Source of the DNA: Bimuria novae-zelandiae CBS 107.79
Lineage: Eukaryota; Ascomycota; Dothideomycetes; Pleosporales; Didymosphaeriaceae
Length of the DNA stretch: 64,000 nucleotides
Direction: 5' to 3'
Assembly (NCBI GenBank): GCA_010015655.1
Contig: ML976657.1
Coordinates: forward strand, 1,694,910-1,758,909
Below, in pieces: positions 35,586-46,954 of this stretch. The translations under genes and the position numbers were made by a program. Below the pieces are notes generated by a model. The model made no database searches. It had not been told where the DNA came from and saw nothing but the letters and a program-made list of their open reading frames with translations. How positions within the stretch are numbered: position 1 is the stretch's first letter; each line of letters starts with the position of its first letter.

Positions 35586-35719
35586 TGTTACGGTATAATT
35601 CCATCAGCTTCGATTCTATCAGGTTCCATGCCTAGACTCTTGGCAGGATCCAACGTCTATATATATGTAGGATATCTCTACGATAGAGAAATCAACGCAG
35701 CCGTCTTCCCTTCCTCACA
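35586..35719 (+). repeat. 3' LTR of copia J
   Basis: 134 bp, same sequence as 28919-29052. It marks the left border of the gene island. Confidence 0.94.
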
Positions 35720-36361
35720 CCTACGGGCGTAGGTATTATGCACCGTCTTTTATGCCAAGATGAGGGCGTTCCTGAGATAAGTGAAAAGCACTAATCACAT
35801 TATAAGTTCTATTAGTGGTGATTCGTGTGACCCTGAAAGAGTAAAACTGATCCGTGCTAGCAGCTGTTGCTTAGTAGATATGAAATAAACCCTTCGGTAG
35901 CTAATATATGCTAGCTGCAGTACTCGAGTATATATGTCCTGAATTCCGACAACGACTCTTCAGAAAATCACGTGTCGGCTACCGGGGCGAGGCTTCTTAG
36001 TCTACTATTTAATGTGGACGTGAAGCACTCAGAGCAGTAAGTCTCGTTATATTAAGCAGGTATATGAATAAACGACGGCCTCCTAAGTTTGTAGTGACAG
36101 ACGCAAATCAATTGTCTGTAGACAAAGGTAGCCCCATGTACGAGAGCAACTGAATGATAAGACGCGGTAGCAAGCACGCAGAATTAGGCCAATAATCATC
36201 AAACAAATACACCCTTACGTTTCTCCTCCACAGCCCCGGTTTCAATACGAAGTAGGTAAAGACAGTAGCGAAATTTAAAAGTCGGTAGGAACGATGCTCC
36301 CACCGCTGCTTCCCTGGCTATTCGGGAAAGGGATTAGAAGAGCAGAAGCTCTCTAAGACCG
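35720..36361. other. intergenic sequence between copia J and the protease gene
   Basis: Normal base composition, no convincing ORF on either strand. Contains the CCTAC duplication of copia J at its left edge and presumably the 3' UTR of the minus-strand protease gene at its right edge. Confidence 0.5.
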
Positions 36362-39300
36362 CTATGGGTGCTTAACCTCCGTTGGGGTCTCTGAAAAATG
36401 CCGGATTGTCGCACCTTGGCGTTTTTCGGGTGCAGGGGGAGGAGTAGGATCAGGCGGGAGTACTGGGGTCGCTGTTTCAGGCGCAGGAGTCGCCGTATAC
36501 GAACAACTCCAATGGTTGTATTTCACATTGAAGTCGCAATCCTGGTTGGGTGGGACAGAATAACTGAGCACAGGCACGCTCGTAGTCTCAGGCGCTTCCG
36601 TAGTTGTGATCTGCCAACAATCATACGAGGTACCCGTACCGAACCCACATTACATGTCGGATGGGGGTGCCCATGGATTTTCTGTCGTTACGGTAACCGT
36701 CTTCTCCTTTGTGACTGTCATCATGAATGTGGCGTAGATGAACTCGCTCGTGCTTGAAGATGTCGACTCGTCCTTGCGACGCGATGTGGTCGATAGAGTC
36801 GTATCCGTAGATCGGATGGACTCCTCGGACGATGTAGACCTTAAACCGTTATTCTGGATGTAAAAGTAACAGGAAGTGGATAAAACATACGATGAAGAAG
36901 GAGTGCTGGTAGAATTCTGCTCATGCGAACATTCAGACATTGTGCTGTTATCCCGCTTGTCAAAAGTGACGTAGCATCTATGTGTTCTGTCTCCATAGGC
37001 GAGATTATACGGAACACACAGTTCCGCAGGAGTCCATCCTCGGTTTTGTTGGAGGTTTGGTGGAGGTGGAGCTCGTGCCCATGCGTGATCCACTACAAAA
37101 TCCTTCGCGTCTCTGAAACCATCCCAACGGAGCTCTGGCCACCCGTAGTAGTAAGCCGTGAGTCCAGACTGGTAGTAAATTAGCACCTACTTTTCACTTT
37201 GACTTTGTTTTCGACCGTGTACGTACCACGATGGCAGCTGCTTGACTTGTCCCGGATTTGGAAACCTCTGGGTCTCCAGGTACATCTATATTCTCAGCCG
37301 GTGCGAAAACGGACAACGATCCATCCTCTCCGGTGTAATGTGGGCAAGTAGCTCGAAACAATGTGTAACGTCGAAAAGAGTAGAGTGTTGAGGCAATCGT
37401 TGTTTTGATTGAGAAGCTACTCTATAGAGCTATATACTGTGGATCACGTGCACGGGCCGCACGTACGCGGGTGGCCCAAGCTTCTATACTGAACAGTCAC
37501 ACAATGTACCATCCGTGTTGACGCCTCCAACGGTGATGAGAGTGTTATCCGATTTCCCTAATTTATGGGGATAGTGCCTTGAAATCGGCACCTCCGGGGA
37601 GTTGCCCGCGGCAACAACGAAAGGAATTTTGTTTTCCTTCAAGAATCCGAGAAATCCTTCGAATATTGATTCCAGCAAGGTATTGCTATCCCGCATTTCC
37701 GCCTCTGCTGAGATTAGCCCTGTTTATATCATAACATTCGATCGACTCACCCGCTGACATGTTGATGACTGACTTTGCGTTTGGATCATTCTGCAATCGT
37801 TCTTCGATATGCTTTCGAATCTTGTAGAGGGCGTTGTACATGCCGGGTACGGTAAAAAGCAGATTTATGTCGGGATTATATTCCATAGGCTGGCCTTTGT
37901 TAGGGCCAGTCTCGTGCCTCTTGTTCGTTTTGTACTGTCCCTTGGCTTTGATTAGATATAGATCTGCATTAACCGCTATACCATGTATCGATCCGGCAGC
38001 TATGCTCGCCTTGATCGTACCGTGCGATCCAAGCCGAAGAGGTTGTGGAAGAATTTCCGCATGTGGTCTAGCCCGTCGCAAGCCCTAGAGAAACTCTTCA
38101 GGGGCAGCGAAGGATATATCGACCACGTGAGTGTCTATTCGTCGATTTGCGATATCGAAATCCTGTGGCGCTTCGTCAACTATTTGAAATCACATCAACT
38201 ACCATTACCCTGCAATGGTTGCTCCAACATACCTCTCGATCCAGATCAAAGCCATCATCAATAACATAGGTAGTAACGCCTCGGCCCCTAGAATCATCAG
38301 CTCGGTAGTGGGGATCCAAGTTAGGGTGGTTCGGAGGTTCCAAAGGGGGTGAAGAGATCATCCGCTTCCACCATGGGTCGTGGGCTGGTCTGTCTATCCA
38401 TGCTCGGGGTGAAAGCATCGATTCGCGTGCCGTTACTTTGTTGTCCAAATGTTGAGCAGTACTATAGTTTCTTTTCACGTTCGGTAGGATTACAGAGGCT
38501 TCTTCGGCTGCGGCCAGATCATCAGGATGAAACACGAACGGATACACCCAGCGAATGAAACCATATTTCTCTTGGAGGCCCTCAGCTATAGATGGCTCCA
38601 GCCTTGTCAGATAGCTTTGGTGCGGTACGAGTTTTGGATCTGCCGCCAGAGCTTGCCCGGCTTTTCCATCAACCTCTTCGATGAACCTATTGAAGTCTTC
38701 AAGAGATGTCCCGTCTTTTGTAACAATGAAATATTTTGTCTTGGTGGGGCATTGATCGGGCTGATTTATCCTTCGTCGGAGGCAGTCAGTTGGCGTTGGT
38801 TCTGCAGTAGTAGTGGTATTCGAAAATGAAGTAGTGCTGCAAAAACTTGACGTGGAATGAGAATTCGATTGGGTCCTGGTTTGAACCTGTGAGCTTTGAC
38901 TCGAAGCTGTTTCCGTTGGCATACTCGTTCTGCTTGGCGGGCCTGTCACAGAAGCTGAAGGGTTTTGGGTGGCTGAAGGTATCTGGGTAAGCGGAAGCTC
39001 GTCCTGCCAAGGGAAGTCTTCAAAAGACTTCAACGCGTCCTCAGCCTGCTTCAACGGTCCTTCTTCACCGGCAAACTCCTTAATGTTGTCGTATACCTTG
39101 TCCTGTATATCAACTGGAAGGTCTTTAACCAAATCGGCCGTAGAAGCGAGGAAGTTCGATGCTTGACGACCAAGACCTTGTACGTTGAGCACCGTGTCCA
39201 ACCCAGACTGGGTAAGCTTGTCTGTGGGCAGCGAATTCTGAATACCATTGATCGATGAGACGATATCGTCGACTTGGTTGCCGGCCTTGCTCAGAGTGTC

Positions 39301-40846
39301 AGCGACACCTCCTCCACCACTGTGGGCAATATCCTGAGCCAGGTTGAAAACCGCTTCGCGTTCACCAGAGACGCCCTTGATCGCAGTTCCAGCCGCTTTA
39401 GCCAGACCCTTGAAAAGCCCGCCGATACCACCACCGCCGCCACCAGAAGGTTTGAATGATTTGCCCTCTTTCTTGCCCACCTCATATTCGTGGCCTTGGA
39501 TTTTGATTTTCTTAGTTTCGGAGAACTGCGCCGAGATTATCTCCCCACCAATCGTCACTTGTTCGTGCGAGAAAAGGGCCTCCATTCCGCCCTTCAAGAT
39601 GATAGGAACGGGTGTTTCGTCTGGTTCGTCGGGGGATGGAAGATGGTAAGTCTGGCCGTCAATGATCACGTCGTAGATGTACGGTGCAGGCATTGGTACC
39701 AAAGATCCTGGTGTCGGTATTGCAGACGGACTCTCCGTTCCAGACGGTTGTTTAGGCGTCGTCTGTCCAGAGCTATCTGTCGAAGCAGTAACCTCGACCG
39801 TCTGGATCAACGTAACGGGAGAGGGAGATCCATTCAAGGCGGTAGCAGTCGAGACAATGTAGGATGTTTGAACAGATACGGCTTGTGAGGTCATTGGAAC
39901 GTCTCCAGTGGTTGACTGGCTCTGCGATGCCTGGCTGGATTCATCTTGAGTGGAGGAATCTGAGGAAGGAACATCTGTGGAACGAGTGGAGCCAGAACTT
40001 TCGGTTGTCGACGCTGTGTCCTGACTCTCACTTGCAGAGGTTTCCGAGCTTGCCGCTGCAGTCGTTCCTTCGCTGGATGCGTTCTAAGAATGTGCTGCGG
40101 TAGTGCTCTCTTCACTCGTGCTCGGTTAGGACGTTACTGACATCGTGAATGGCGTGCGGGTCTTATTATAGGAGATAGTAAAGTTCTGTGTCAAGACAAT
40201 GGAACTATCGGATGAGGTATAACTAGTCGAGGAGGCAGTGGACTGGACTGAACTTGAGGAGTTGCCTGGTGTGTGATACGAGCTTGTACTGCCAGAGCTA
40301 CTTGTTGCAGCGGAATCAGACAGTGGAGATGTGGTCGTAGAATTAGCGGCGCCAGTCAGAGAGACGTCGGTTGAACTTCCTGCCGTAGAGTACGAGCTGC
40401 CGCTACCGATGGACTCCTGAGGCGTACCGGAAGAGCTTCCGTTGTTATGAGTCGCGGTAGTACTGACGGGAGACGTGGTTGAGTGGGTAGACTCGGTCAA
40501 GGGCAAGGACCTGCTCTGCGAGGAAGGAGCATCCGAGGAGGTATACGATGAATTGAACAGTTGTGTCGACCCAGTGCAGTGAGAAGATACCGCCGTTCCC
40601 GCCGGGATCGGACCATTTCCGGTCAAGCTAGACAGCCTAGTCAAAGGTGACAACGAGACAGTGGAGATGGTTTGCACTGAGATTTGTTCTCCGCGCCGAT
40701 CTGAAAGTTGTGGCAGTCAGTAGATGTTGCAGCTGCTGAAACAGCTTGTCTTTCTCACCAAGTTTGGGCTCACTGTACGGCAGATCGCCAGAGACCCTGC
40801 CAACAATCAGTGTGAGCAAGATCAACGTCTCGCAGTCGATTCGCAT
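36362..40846 (-). CDS. secreted subtilisin-like serine protease (peptidase S8) with long Ser/Thr-rich region; possibly damaged
   Basis: Proposed exons (minus strand): 40846-40759, 40700-40138, 40083-38233, 38179-37751, 37707-37490, 37421-37227, 37186-36692, 36610-36362. The last intron is tentative; otherwise the protein stops at 36650. Residues 1-20 (MRIDCETLILLTLIVGRVSG) form a signal peptide. A mucin-like Ser/Thr region follows, then VTIGGEIISAQFSETKKIKI, a Gly-rich hinge and a long spacer. The S8 domain has all key residues: Asp in TYVIDDGFDLD (about 38258), His in GSHGTIKASIAAG (about 38023), Asn in FVVAAGNSP and Ser in SGTSQAAAIV (about 37246). Two problems: TAG at 38085-38087 lies in frame, and the 38232/38180 splice does not keep the frame by one base. 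The gene may be a recent pseudogene, or I have missed an intron. Confidence 0.75.
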
Positions 40847-42568
40847 CACGGAGGGTAATTAATGTATTGATGGGCTGGAAATAGAACAGGAATGTAATAA
40901 TGGCGCGATTGTTTGGTGATATGGTGAAACCACGAGACTTGAAAGCAAAATTTTTATACCTATCAACTGCGATATGTCGGCACTGATGATTTGTGAAGGA
41001 GGCGGCACAAGAAGAAGCCACATAGACGGAAGGACGAGACCTTCAGGCAGCAATAACATACACGAAACGATTAGGTAGGACGGCCTTAGTGTTTGTCGTC
41101 TTGCCACAGCAATGAAGCAACGCTATGGGTACACCGCTGCCAGATTGTCGTCACGCGGATCGTGTTTAGTCAAGCGCCTGAGGGCATGAGATCCTTCGCG
41201 GAGGTTGCGGTCGCTCTAAGTGGCAGGTTCAACAGTGGATGCCAGTTTTCATGTATGGCTTTCACCGAGACTTAAGGCGGAGCGTTGCGGCACTCTGTTT
41301 AAGGATGACTCTAGACGGAGGCACAACCGGATGTATCACTCGAAGCAATAGAGGCAACGGACAGGTGTCCTGCCCCGAGCGGTGATCAGTGGCATAGCTC
41401 GACCGTGCTGGCAATGAATATGATGCTGGAGGAGACAAAGGAAGACATCGTGTGTGAAGAACACCGTGCCGCATTCTACCTGCACAAGTCAGCGCACGTG
41501 ATTAAATGGACAGGGTTCCCCATATATGTAGTCTGGTGCTCGGGGTGGTTTGGCATACAACCGGAGCTTTCACGTAGAGTGAAGCTCGGCTATACGGTCG
41601 CAAGAGAGCAGGAAGCGCTCGGCGTTATATCACGAACCCTCAGGGCAGTATGCCATATGGGTATGTTTTATGGCCAACATGTAGCTTTACGCGAAAGCGT
41701 GACAATGCCATGCGTAGGTAGTCGACCTTTCACGATAGACCGCCTGGAACGTTCATAGAATACAGGTTTCAAGACTAGTATTTCGTTCGTGGGAGTTATC
41801 GAAATCCACATCATGCAGTACCTACTTCGGCCGAAGGCAGGTCCCTTAGTTAGACACACTAAGCGATGCGGCTCCCAGTTCCGGAGCCAGTGCAATTTTG
41901 ATGTGATGTAAGGTAGACGGAAGCCCCTGCTCCGGGGAGCGAAAAGCAGTACCGCTTAGTTGACGAAGAATCTTGCGAGGAAGTCTTACAAGGCACAATC
42001 GTAGACTGATGTGGTCCTTGGTTCGCGTGGTCCACGTGTATAGGACTGAAAATGTGTCCAGAATACCGAGCGGCGTGAACGTGGGTCGACAAGAACACGC
42101 GTTCCTGAGACGACGTGCTCATCTGCTCGGTGATGCTTCGCTGATCATGCGGAACACAGTGGGACCGACAGGGAATAGGTGAGGAGGATGTGGTGATAGG
42201 TCCATGGTGTTGAGGATGGGCAAGCCCCCCCAATTGTTTCGCATGGGCTCCCAGCCACCGCCAGCAACACGCGCAAATTGCATCATGCCTTCGTGGTGCC
42301 TTAGACCGCGGCTGTCAAGCATCTTCCCTTTTTACATTCTTTAGGATATCCAATTCCTCATTTTTCGCGACTGCATTTGCGGTGCTGGTGACACTTGGGT
42401 CGCTCTTTCCCACCACCAAGTGTTTACGACCCCTCCACTCCTTAGCGCCGGCATATCCGGCCAAGCAGCCACGCCCCAAGATACTCCCACGGCGGCGCTT
42501 GAAGCCTCGACTCCTTTCGCTGCGACGGCAGCTGTCTCTCGCATCGCTACCGGAGAACCGCAAACACC
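40847..42568. other. 1.7-kb divergent intergenic region
   Basis: Lies between the start of the protease gene (minus) and that of the membrane-protein gene (plus), so it should hold both promoters. A 117-codon plus-strand ORF (41405-41758) and a 124-codon minus-strand ORF (41859-42233) are present but have no recognisable domain and overlap other frames; I do not call them genes. Confidence 0.5.
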
Positions 42569-43156
42569 ATGCCCGCCCTCGCCATCACTGGCGGTGCACA
42601 AGCACCGCGCGCCCCCGATTCCTCCAGCCTCACAGCGCGGGAGCCAGCAACAGATTTCACGGCGAACGCCCCATATTCTCCATACAACGCAGTCAATCCC
42701 AGATCACTTGAATCACGGCAAATCGTCCAAGGCCTGATTCCAACCTACTATCGAAACGATGGGCCCGGCGCCGGCGCAGTGGTCGGCATCGTCCTAGGCA
42801 GTGTCGTCGGTTTCCTCCTCCTGGTGTGGCTCTTCTGGTCTCTTACGAACAACAATCGCAATGCCATTGCAGGCGAGGAGGAGATAGTTGTGCGCAGGCC
42901 GAGGCGCAATTCGCATGCGCACCGCTCGCGGCGAGGCAGCCGGAGCGAGGTACGCGAAGTGGTACGCGAGTACGACAGAAGTCCCCGGAGGTCCGGAGGG
43001 AGGTCGGCTGTGATAGTGGAGGAGAGGAACCGCCCGCGACCACGCAGTATCGTGGTTGAGGAAAGGTCGCGGGTGCCAGGTGATGATGTGGTCGAGGTGA
43101 TCGAGGAGCACGACCAGTATCGTGAGAGGAGGCGCAGGGGCAGCGGATATCGGTGA
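42569..43156 (+). CDS. small single-pass membrane protein, conserved in filamentous ascomycetes
   Basis: 195 residues in one exon. The start at 42569 has the good fungal context CACCATGCC. Residues 1-65 are Pro/Ser/Ala-rich and include SRQIVQGLIPTYYRNDGPGA. One transmembrane helix spans about residues 70-92 (VVGIVLGSVVGFLLLVWLFW). The rest is a highly basic Arg/Glu/Ser tail with repeated blocks (VVRRPRRNSHAHRSRRGSRS, VVEERSRVPGDDVVEVIEEH). Proteins with this LVPTYY...GxVVGIVLGSVxGF pattern and an Arg-rich tail occur in many Pezizomycotina without known function; this family placement is from memory. Without a signal peptide the basic tail probably faces the cytosol. It is convergent with RAD3. 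Confidence 0.7.
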   Translation: MPALAITGGAQAPRAPDSSSLTAREPATDFTANAPYSPYNAVNPRSLESRQIVQGLIPTYYRNDGPGAGAVVGIVLGSVVGFLLLVWLFWSLTNNNRNAIAGEEEIVVRRPRRNSHAHRSRRGSRSEVREVVREYDRSPRRSGGRSAVIVEERNRPRPRSIVVEERSRVPGDDVVEVIEEHDQYRERRRRGSGYR

Positions 43157-44060
43157 TAGTAGGACGATGATAGTGGAACATTACACTCACTTAGGTACGT
43201 GGCCTACGTGACCTGCATGGGTCTTCCCGAATATCATATACTAATGGCAGGAACAGATGGTGATACAACCTCATAGTAGCATCCAGAGAGCGACAGAATC
43301 TACGCACCCGAACTCTGTCTCGCATTTTCCCCAAATATTCTACCAGCTGGTTTCCTTTGGGATACCCCACTATCGAATTATTTCCATATCGATTTCTTGG
43401 CGCACATATAGCTCCAATACTGCACCTCCGCCAACCCAAATTGGGCCGTTAATTCTCTGTACACTATTTCGGCATTCTTCCAGCATAGGGCGTCGGGTAC
43501 GGAAAGCATTAGCGAAGCGGATGCTTCGGGGTTTCGGGGTGTAGGCGGATCATTGGGACTCGCAGTGCGTTACGACGAGTGGAAAGCCGAACGCAGCCAA
43601 AGTGTTTGCTTGATGAGTGACGAGAGATGCGAAGGATGTCCTGTGTTGCTAAGCTATTTGTACATTGATTGCGAGTATATAGTATTATGTAGGCTCGATC
43701 CGATCTACCCGAAATGAAACCTCTTCACCAATCTTCTTTTCTTATGATGTGTTAATCTTGGTGCGCGTCTCAAAAATACGACGAAGAGGTCATTCACAAC
43801 AGCGGCTGAATTCACTGAAAGGACAACCGAGGTGTTAATTTGGTGGTTCCCAATTTCAATGCCGCTCCAGCCAGACGCATGAAGAAACACTCTACAATAT
43901 GCCTCTATGAGTCCAGGTAGACCGTCCTAGTAAAGTATAGATGAACTGATCGATCTACCACCTCGAACTGATGCTTTTACCTTCCAAGTTATTCAAGCAA
44001 TCCCGCGACTTGGCTCTCAGTCAAACCCTTTCTTTTTTCAAGCGACTGCCTTGGTTCCTT
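43157..44060. other. convergent intergenic region
   Basis: Holds the 3' ends of the membrane-protein gene (plus) and RAD3 (minus). ORFs of 61-95 codons overlap on both strands without recognisable content. No repeat or RNA gene seen. Confidence 0.5.
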
Positions 44061-46657
44061 CTAAGCGTCCAGTCCCGCCATCACATCGTCCATACCCGCG
44101 CCTCCGAACTCGTCATCAACTTCCACAATCCTTTCTGCCCTGCCCTCCAGCAGCCGTGTATTCGGGTTCTCCGTCCCGCTGATGACCTCCGCCTTCTTCT
44201 TCGCCTGGTGCGCCTCCAGATCCGCCAAACTCCAGCTCGAGTGTCCTTCCGCCTCGCCCCTCGTATACGGCACCGACATCTCGCGCAGAAAAGCTTTCGC
44301 GTTGTTGACAGCTTGGTCGACACTGAGCTTTGTGTTCTTGATGTCAAGACCCATCTGGATCCACTTCGGCAGCTGCGTGATCTTCTTGCCAAACCGCTTG
44401 TCTGCAAGCACCATAATCCCGTAGTCGTCCTTGCCACGGATGACGCGCCCCAAGCACTGTGCTGCGTGCCGCATCGCATCGAAAGACAAAAAGTCCGATT
44501 CTTTAATGCGGTATGTTTCGCGCAGGAACTCTAGGCGCGCCTTGAGGATGCGGGATTCGGTGTATTGGTACGGTACCCCCATGTTGATGACGGTGCGTCC
44601 GTAGTGGTGGTCGAAATCGATTCCTTCGGACACTTTTCCACGCGCGACGCAGAGGAGGACGGCGCCGCGGCCGTTGTTGCAGGCCGTGCGGAAGGTTTCG
44701 AGCGCGAGAGAGGTTTCTTGCGCGTCGGGTGTTTCGACGAGGATGAGCTTGTATTTCCAGACTGTGTCGAGGATGCCCATGCCCTGCCATGAGCTGATGA
44801 TGCTCTCCATGTATAGGTATGAAGGGAAGAAGACGACAACGCCGTCGGGTGTCAGTTTGCAGACTATGTAAGGGTATGAAGTCAGTGTGAGTCAAAATGT
44901 CAGTGCAGGTACTTGGTGTGCATGTTTAGTACATGGCCACTTGTACCCGGGCGTTACTTACATTCTATCAGCAGGCTGCCAAAATTGCGGATGACGGTCA
45001 TTTCCAAACGATGTTCAAATGAAGAGGTAATGGGCCCTTGATCGCTACCGCGGTCAACGATCATCGGGAGGAAAGTTTTCCGGGAGAGAGTCATAGTAAA
45101 TGACTCTTGAACGACGGTGTTAAAATTCAGCATCCGTGGGTACATGTCTAGTGGCGACATAGTACCGGACGTGACAATGACCGAGGAGAAGCGCTCGAAC
45201 ACGGGCTTAATGGCGATAGCGGCATCAAGGCAGGTAAAGTGTAGTATTGGGTTGGGCACAGTCGCGTTTTGGGATTCAAAAGGCTCGAGGATGAGGAGGA
45301 AGCCGGTCTCGTAAGTTGCTACGAGAGTGGCAAAGGTAGCGACTTCTTGCAGTGGTTGAAAGTCTTCGATGTTGGTAAGTTCAAGTGTGCGAACTAGTGA
45401 TGTCAGTCGCTCAGCGCAGAAGCGGAGTGGTTTACGTTCGATAAAGGTGAGCTCTCGAAGATGGCTAAGGAACGAAGGAGGGGTCTCTGATATGACGTGT
45501 AAAACTCTCATTCGGGTCTTCAAATATTCGACGAAGCGCTTCAGGAATGCTACGAAATGTTCTGCTCTCCTGATGTTTCCAGGTACGGCCTCCTTCAGAA
45601 GGTCGTCAGGTAAGGCAGGGTTGGCCATGAAGGCGTTCTCGTCTCGTGCTTCGTCTGCTGCTCGCAAACCTTCTACGAGCTTCGCATATTCATTTTGTAG
45701 CTTTTCGGAATCCGTTTCCTTCATCTGTTTGATTTTGCGGTCCAAGTTGTCGACACCACGTGTGGCCTTCCGCAAAGAATCCTCGGTCAAATCAATACTG
45801 AGAGATTCTATGCACACATTGTCGATGTTGTGAGCTTCGTCGAAGACGACTATGCAGTCTTTTGATAGTTCCTTAGACACGCGCTCTGCAATCTTTGGGT
45901 CGAGCAAGTAATGGTAGGAGTAGATGATAACATTGCAGTAAGACATCATCCGTCGCGAGGTGAAGTAGGGACATTGCTTCTGCTGTTCGCCGTATTTGAG
46001 GAGTCCGTCGAAGGTCCACACGCCCGCAGGAATGAGATTGTGAGGTTCTAACAAGTCGAGGTTGTCGTGATAAACGCAAAGCTCGACATCCTCACCCCGC
46101 TCTTTCTTCTCCTTAACGAAGCCAGCGGTCAAGCTCCGACACCGCGCGTCGACAACGGAACCGCTCTTCTCACGCTTCACAGACGGATGCAAGCACAAGT
46201 TTTTTCGACTGGTGAGTCCCAGGCCTCGAAACTCCTCTTCGTAGCCTAGTTCCTGAGTGCGATACTTCATTAGTGCTTTCAATTCGGCCAATGCCTTTTC
46301 AATCTCCGACATGGTACGAGAGCAATATATGAGTTTCCGAGTCTCCGGACTATTCATTTGATATGCGACGATGAGCGACAAGAGCGACACGGTTTTACCC
46401 GTGCCTGAAGGCATTTCAAGGACGCAGTGGCCGCCAGCGTCCAGCGTGCGCTTGAGATCGCACATGTAGGCATACTGCTCGGGATAGACCCGAGGGTACG
46501 GGAAGAGCACGGGGAGTTCACTGGAAGCATGCTGGTCAGTACAGTCCGGGTGACCACGCGTTATTCTCGCGACCGGTGGCAAAGAAGCCATCCGTGACGC
46601 GTATCTTGTGAGCGTGATCGCGGGCGTTGAAGAGACTTACTCGATGAAGAACTTCAT
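44061..46657 (-). CDS. RAD3: TFIIH 5'-3' DNA helicase, XPD/Rad3
   Basis: Exons (minus strand): 46657-46641, 46520-44962, 44863-44061, joined in frame to 792 residues, the normal XPD length. The 17-nt first exon encodes MKFFID and is needed for the conserved start MKFFIDELPVLFPYPRVYPE. Motifs: Walker A EMPSGTGKT with Lys48; four Fe-S cysteines at 115, 133, 154 and 189; DEAH box at 233-236 (VVFDEAHNID); SGTMSPLDMYPRML; motif V region ARGKVSEGIDFDHHYGR; motif VI QCLGRVIRGKDDYG. It is the ATP-dependent helicase of TFIIH, used in nucleotide excision repair and promoter opening by RNA polymerase II. Introns of 120 and 98 bp have GTAAGT donors. It starts 297 bp from RKR1 on the other strand. All key residues are present and it should be functional. 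Confidence 0.97.
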
Positions 46658-46954
46658 GTTGATTGCGATGCACCCGCGCGAAAGCCTGCCGTGGCGGTGT
46701 ACTGAGATGCTCCTCGTTGAAAGAGAGTTCAGTGCCTTCAAATGGAGAGAGCGAGGGCGGCCACCCTTGCCGCATACGAGTTAGCGGCACGACAGGGATG
46801 CCCCGCTTCTAGCAATGCAGGCGCTGCCGTCATGGTGGGACTGCATTTTCAACCACCCGCACGTTTGCGTGTGTTTCCTGTCCTTTACTTCACGCTTCTG
46901 GAGTCGCTCCTTTTGCCCTCACGTCGCCTTCCCCTTGACTTGACTGTCCTCGCT
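46658..46954. promoter_or_regulatory. shared divergent promoter region of RAD3 and RKR1
   Basis: 297 bp between the two start codons, without a convincing TATA box. Pyrimidine-rich stretches precede the RKR1 start (CCTTCCCCTTGACTTGACTG). Whether the genes are co-regulated cannot be seen from sequence. Confidence 0.6.

Larger units (their letters stand above)
28919..35719 (+). mobile_element. Ty1/copia LTR retrotransposon J, full length, patchily RIP-mutated
   Basis: 134-bp LTRs at 28919-29052 and 35586-35719, identical as far as I can compare them, TGTTACGGTATAATTCC...TTCCTCACA. The duplication CCTAC lies at 28914-28918 and 35720-35724. The total length is 6801 bp, including a nested Tc1 element (29971-31271). 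The primer-binding site GTTATGAGCCCGGAA (29053-29067) is the half-tRNA initiator Met type. The purine tract AGGGGGGTGTG precedes the 3' LTR. Gag and pol are on the plus strand. The interior alternates between strongly RIP-mutated and unmutated segments. Confidence 0.95.

Noticed and set aside
37834..39888. Several plus-strand ORFs of 60-132 codons
   Set aside because: All are antisense shadows of the minus-strand protease gene, whose frame carries a coherent S8 domain.
41405..41758. 117-codon plus-strand ORF as a gene
   Set aside because: No domain, no good start context, overlapping frames on the other strand; treated as intergenic.
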